Shown: positions 62,323 to 64,000 of the stretch, piece by piece
Position numbering within the stretch: the first letter of the stretch is position 1
Layout of the letters: each line of letters opens with the position of its first letter
From: Glycomyces terrestris
GTDB lineage: Bacteria > Actinomycetota > Actinomycetes > Mycobacteriales > Micromonosporaceae
Reading direction: 5' to 3'
NCBI RefSeq assembly: GCF_003933745.1
Contig: NZ_RSEB01000003.1
Location: 806,001 to 870,000, forward strand
Length of the DNA stretch: 64,000 nt
The notes under the pieces: generated by a model
The model's input: only the letters and a program-made list of their open reading frames with translations
The model's database searches: none
What the model was told of the DNA's origin: nothing
Position numbers and translations under genes: made by a program

Positions 62323-62793
62323 ATGGGCATCACGCCCCGCATCGAGAACCCCGCCCAGTACCTGCCCGTCGTCAACGAGATCGCGGCCGCCGTCAACAAG
62401 GTGAACGCGGAGGGCGTCCTCCCCGGCACCCTCGTCAGCCTCGTCCTGCTGCGCGTCGGGCAGCTCCTCGGCAGCGCCTACTTCACCAGCCGCCAGCTGG
62501 AGGCCGCCGAGGACACCCCCGAACGGCTCGGCGCGGTCGCCACCTGGCGCACCTCGCCGCTGTTCACCGACGCCGAGCGGGCGGCGCTCGCGCTGGCCGA
62601 GGCCGTGCACACGCCGAACCCGACCGGGGAGCGCGTCAGCGACGAACTCGTCGACGAGGCCCGCAAGCACCTCTCCGAAAAGGAGATCGTCGTCCTCATC
62701 GGGGTGCTCGGGCAGATCGGGTTCTTCACCCCGCTGGCCCTCATCGGCAGCCCGAAGGTCGGCGTCTCCTTCGCGGAGCAGTGGACCCGGTAG
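62323..62793 (+). CDS. AhpD/CMD-fold protein without the CxxC motif
   Basis: 156 residues from ATG 62323, with AAGGAG upstream. Length and pattern match single-domain carboxymuconolactone decarboxylase-like proteins: a long N-terminal helix, VLLRVGQLLGSAYFTSRQLE where catalytic relatives read about QINGCAYCVDMHTKDA, then ERLGAVATWRTSPLFTDAER and ALALAEAVHTPNPTGERVSD. Both cysteines (now Ser51, Phe54) and the His (Gln58) are replaced, so thiol redox chemistry is not possible. Downstream of the LysR gene, same strand. Confidence 0.85.
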   Translation: MGITPRIENPAQYLPVVNEIAAAVNKVNAEGVLPGTLVSLVLLRVGQLLGSAYFTSRQLEAAEDTPERLGAVATWRTSPLFTDAERAALALAEAVHTPNPTGERVSDELVDEARKHLSEKEIVVLIGVLGQIGFFTPLALIGSPKVGVSFAEQWTR

Positions 62794-62815
62794 GCCCGAA
62801 CTGAAGGGAGACCGG

Positions 62816-62843
62816 AAGGGCCCGCGCCTCGCGCGGGCCCTTT
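62816..62843 (+). terminator. Terminator of the CMD-fold gene
   Basis: 12-bp arms AAGGGCCCGCGC (62816-62827) and its complement (62831-62842) around CTC, followed by a TTT tail; between convergent genes. Confidence 0.85.
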
Positions 62844-62871
62844 CCCTCTGCGCCCCTGTGTTGGTCGCGCC

Positions 62872-63219
62872 CTAGGCGAGGAGGCCGAGGGTGAGCGCGG
62901 CCGCGGCCGGGACCAGGTACATGAGCGGCGCGAACAGGGTCCCGTACGAGCGGGCGCGGAGCACGGTGGCGACCGCGCCGAGGAAGTACAGGACCAGGCC
63001 GATCCCGGCGGCGGTCCCGATCGCGGGGACGGCGAGGCCGGCGAGGAGGCCCGCGGCGCCGGCGGCCTTGGCGAGGCCGAGCGCGAACCACCAGCGCTCG
63101 GGGACGCCGTAGTGGCGCAGCGGGTCGACGACGTAGGGGGCCTCGGCCCAGATCGAGTACGCCGAGAACCCGGTCCAGAGGGCGGCGATGATCGTGACGG
63201 TGACGTAGGCGATGGTCAT
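62872..63219 (-). CDS. DoxX-like membrane protein
   Basis: 115 residues from ATG 63219. Four helices with the DoxX-like pattern: TIAYVTVTIIAALWTGFSAY, LGLAKAAGAAGLLAGLAVPA, GIGLVLYFLGAVATVLRARS and APLMYLVPAAAALTLGLLA, containing the conserved VPERWWFALGLAKAAGA turn. The family's function is not settled. Single-gene unit. Confidence 0.82.
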   Translation of the reverse strand: MTIAYVTVTIIAALWTGFSAYSIWAEAPYVVDPLRHYGVPERWWFALGLAKAAGAAGLLAGLAVPAIGTAAGIGLVLYFLGAVATVLRARSYGTLFAPLMYLVPAAAALTLGLLA

Positions 63220-63354
63220 GGGTCTGCTCCGGTTCTCTCGAGTGCTGTCGTCCGGGTGAACCGGCGGCCCCTCCCGACGTGACCGATCGTGACCAGGGTC
63301 ACGTATGCATGGTGCGGGGCCCGGAGCGCTCGGCTCCGGGCCCCGCGCGGGCGG

Positions 63355-64000
63355 CTAGTAGCCGAGGCCCGCCCAGAACTCGAGGCGGTGCACCTCGGCG
63401 AAGTCGGTGCGGCGCACGCCCGCGTCCGTGAAGGCGCGGGCCGAGCACTCGCCAGCGGTCCAGCGGCCGCGGCCGTCCGGGTCGCCGGTGCGCGCGAACG
63501 TCGTCCACGCCTTCGCCATCGCGTCGGCCACGGCCTCCTGCCGCGGCGTGCGGGGCTCGTAGAAGTCCGGCTCGAAGAGGTAGGCCACGTCGACCATGTG
63601 GTACGAGTCGACCGCCCACTCGGGGCGCGCGAAGGTCCCGAACCAGGGCGTGTCCGTCGCCGCGAGCTCGTACACGAACGCGTCGGTGTGCTCGCCGAGC
63701 GCCGCGGCCGTCGCGGAGAGCGCGGTCGCCCAGTGCGCGTCGGTCTGCACCGCGGCCAGGGCCTTCGCCGGGTTCTCGTACTCGGCGACCGGGTACTCGG
63801 CGGCGACCGCGGCCGCGTCACCGCCGAAGGCCTCCAGGGCCGTGAGGTAGTCCGCCTCGGTGATCCGCTCGCCGGTGAGGACCTCCTGGCCGCCGGTCAT
63901 GAGCTGCTCCTCGTCGCGGTTGATCCCGATGAGGACCGGCACGTCGGCGACGTCCCCGGCCGCGATCGCGTCGGCCGTGGCGACCGGCATGACCGGGCCG
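63355..64000 (-). CDS. Type B carboxylesterase, C-terminal part (start outside window)
   Basis: The frame is open to the right edge; 215 residues are visible. GPVMPVATADAIAAG and VPVLIGINRDEEQLM match the loop with the acidic residue of the carboxylesterase type B triad; WAVDSYHMVDVAYLFEPDF resembles the catalytic-His strand (GAYHGAELPYLF in other esterases), and the C-terminus is KAWTTFARTGDPDG...RWTAG. The N-terminal part with the nucleophile FGESAGG-type Ser lies beyond the window. The in-frame ATG at 63990 is not the start, as homology begins before it. Confidence 0.8.
   Translation of the reverse strand, partial: GPVMPVATADAIAAGDVADVPVLIGINRDEEQLMTGGQEVLTGERITEADYLTALEAFGGDAAAVAAEYPVAEYENPAKALAAVQTDAHWATALSATAAALGEHTDAFVYELAATDTPWFGTFARPEWAVDSYHMVDVAYLFEPDFYEPRTPRQEAVADAMAKAWTTFARTGDPDGRGRWTAGECSARAFTDAGVRRTDFAEVHRLEFWAGLGY

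Overview
This is a 64 kb piece of chromosome from a very high-GC Gram-positive bacterium, almost certainly an actinomycete. The evidence is about 70% or more G+C with strong third-position GC bias, CrgA next to a class E sortase and a pabA/trpG-type glutaminase, and actinobacterial small families such as DUF4192 and a BldN-era style set of GTG/TTG starts. The repertoire (GH18 chitinase with CBM5/12, LarB/LarC, MHYT protein, MmyB-like XRE regulator) fits Glycomycetales or Micromonosporales-like organisms, but I cannot name the genus from sequence alone.

Left end (1-3660): a lower-GC remnant of an integrative element beside a tRNA-Ala(GGC) gene. It holds the 3' end of an unknown gene, a long non-coding stretch, an XRE/TPR-like regulator with a divergent 49-codon ORF and a repeated GTTGCC/GGCAAC operator region, and a 5'-truncated, frameshifted tyrosine integrase ending a few bases from the tRNA 3' end.

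4-14 kb: beta-ketoadipate enol-lactone hydrolase and its IclR regulator, an amidase-family protein lacking the catalytic lysine, cystathionine gamma-synthase, a small Asp/Gly repeat protein, a VOC protein, MsrA, a photolyase, and a MarR repressor divergent from an MMPL exporter. 14-25 kb: a large AAA-LuxR regulator, a multicopper oxidase, a PH-domain protein, nickel-pincer cofactor genes larB-larC (LarC carries a very His-rich insertion), a glycerophosphodiester phosphodiesterase, an anti-sigma-type ATPase and a GT87-like membrane protein.

25-29.2 kb: the replication/ribosome block rpsF-ssb-rpsR-rplI and dnaB. The dnaB upstream region carries six exact DnaA boxes, all in one orientation and phased at about 11 bp. 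29-40 kb: class I fumarase, MHYT protein, chitinase, an ArsR-AHSA1 pair with a palindromic operator, cystathionine beta-synthase (with metB this gives both sides of transsulfuration), 6-phosphogluconate dehydrogenase, three tandem Nudix genes (the last truncated) and an AhpD-like protein with a small membrane partner.

40.8-53 kb: a NarL-type two-component system, BrkB/YihY protein, small membrane proteins, pabA-membrane protein-sortase E divergent from crgA, thiolase, PEBP-like protein, aminotransferase, cyclophilin and rhomboid protease. The rhomboid gene is followed by a tandem array of 56 copies of an 8-bp unit. 53-64 kb: MobA-like transferase, DUF4192 protein, a divergent XRE/membrane pair around a 17-bp palindrome, dnaE, a divergent SDR/LysR pair, an AhpD-fold protein that has lost its CxxC and His, a DoxX-like protein, and the 3' part of a type B carboxylesterase cut by the window edge. 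GC-rich hairpin terminators, often without a U-tract, separate most transcription units.
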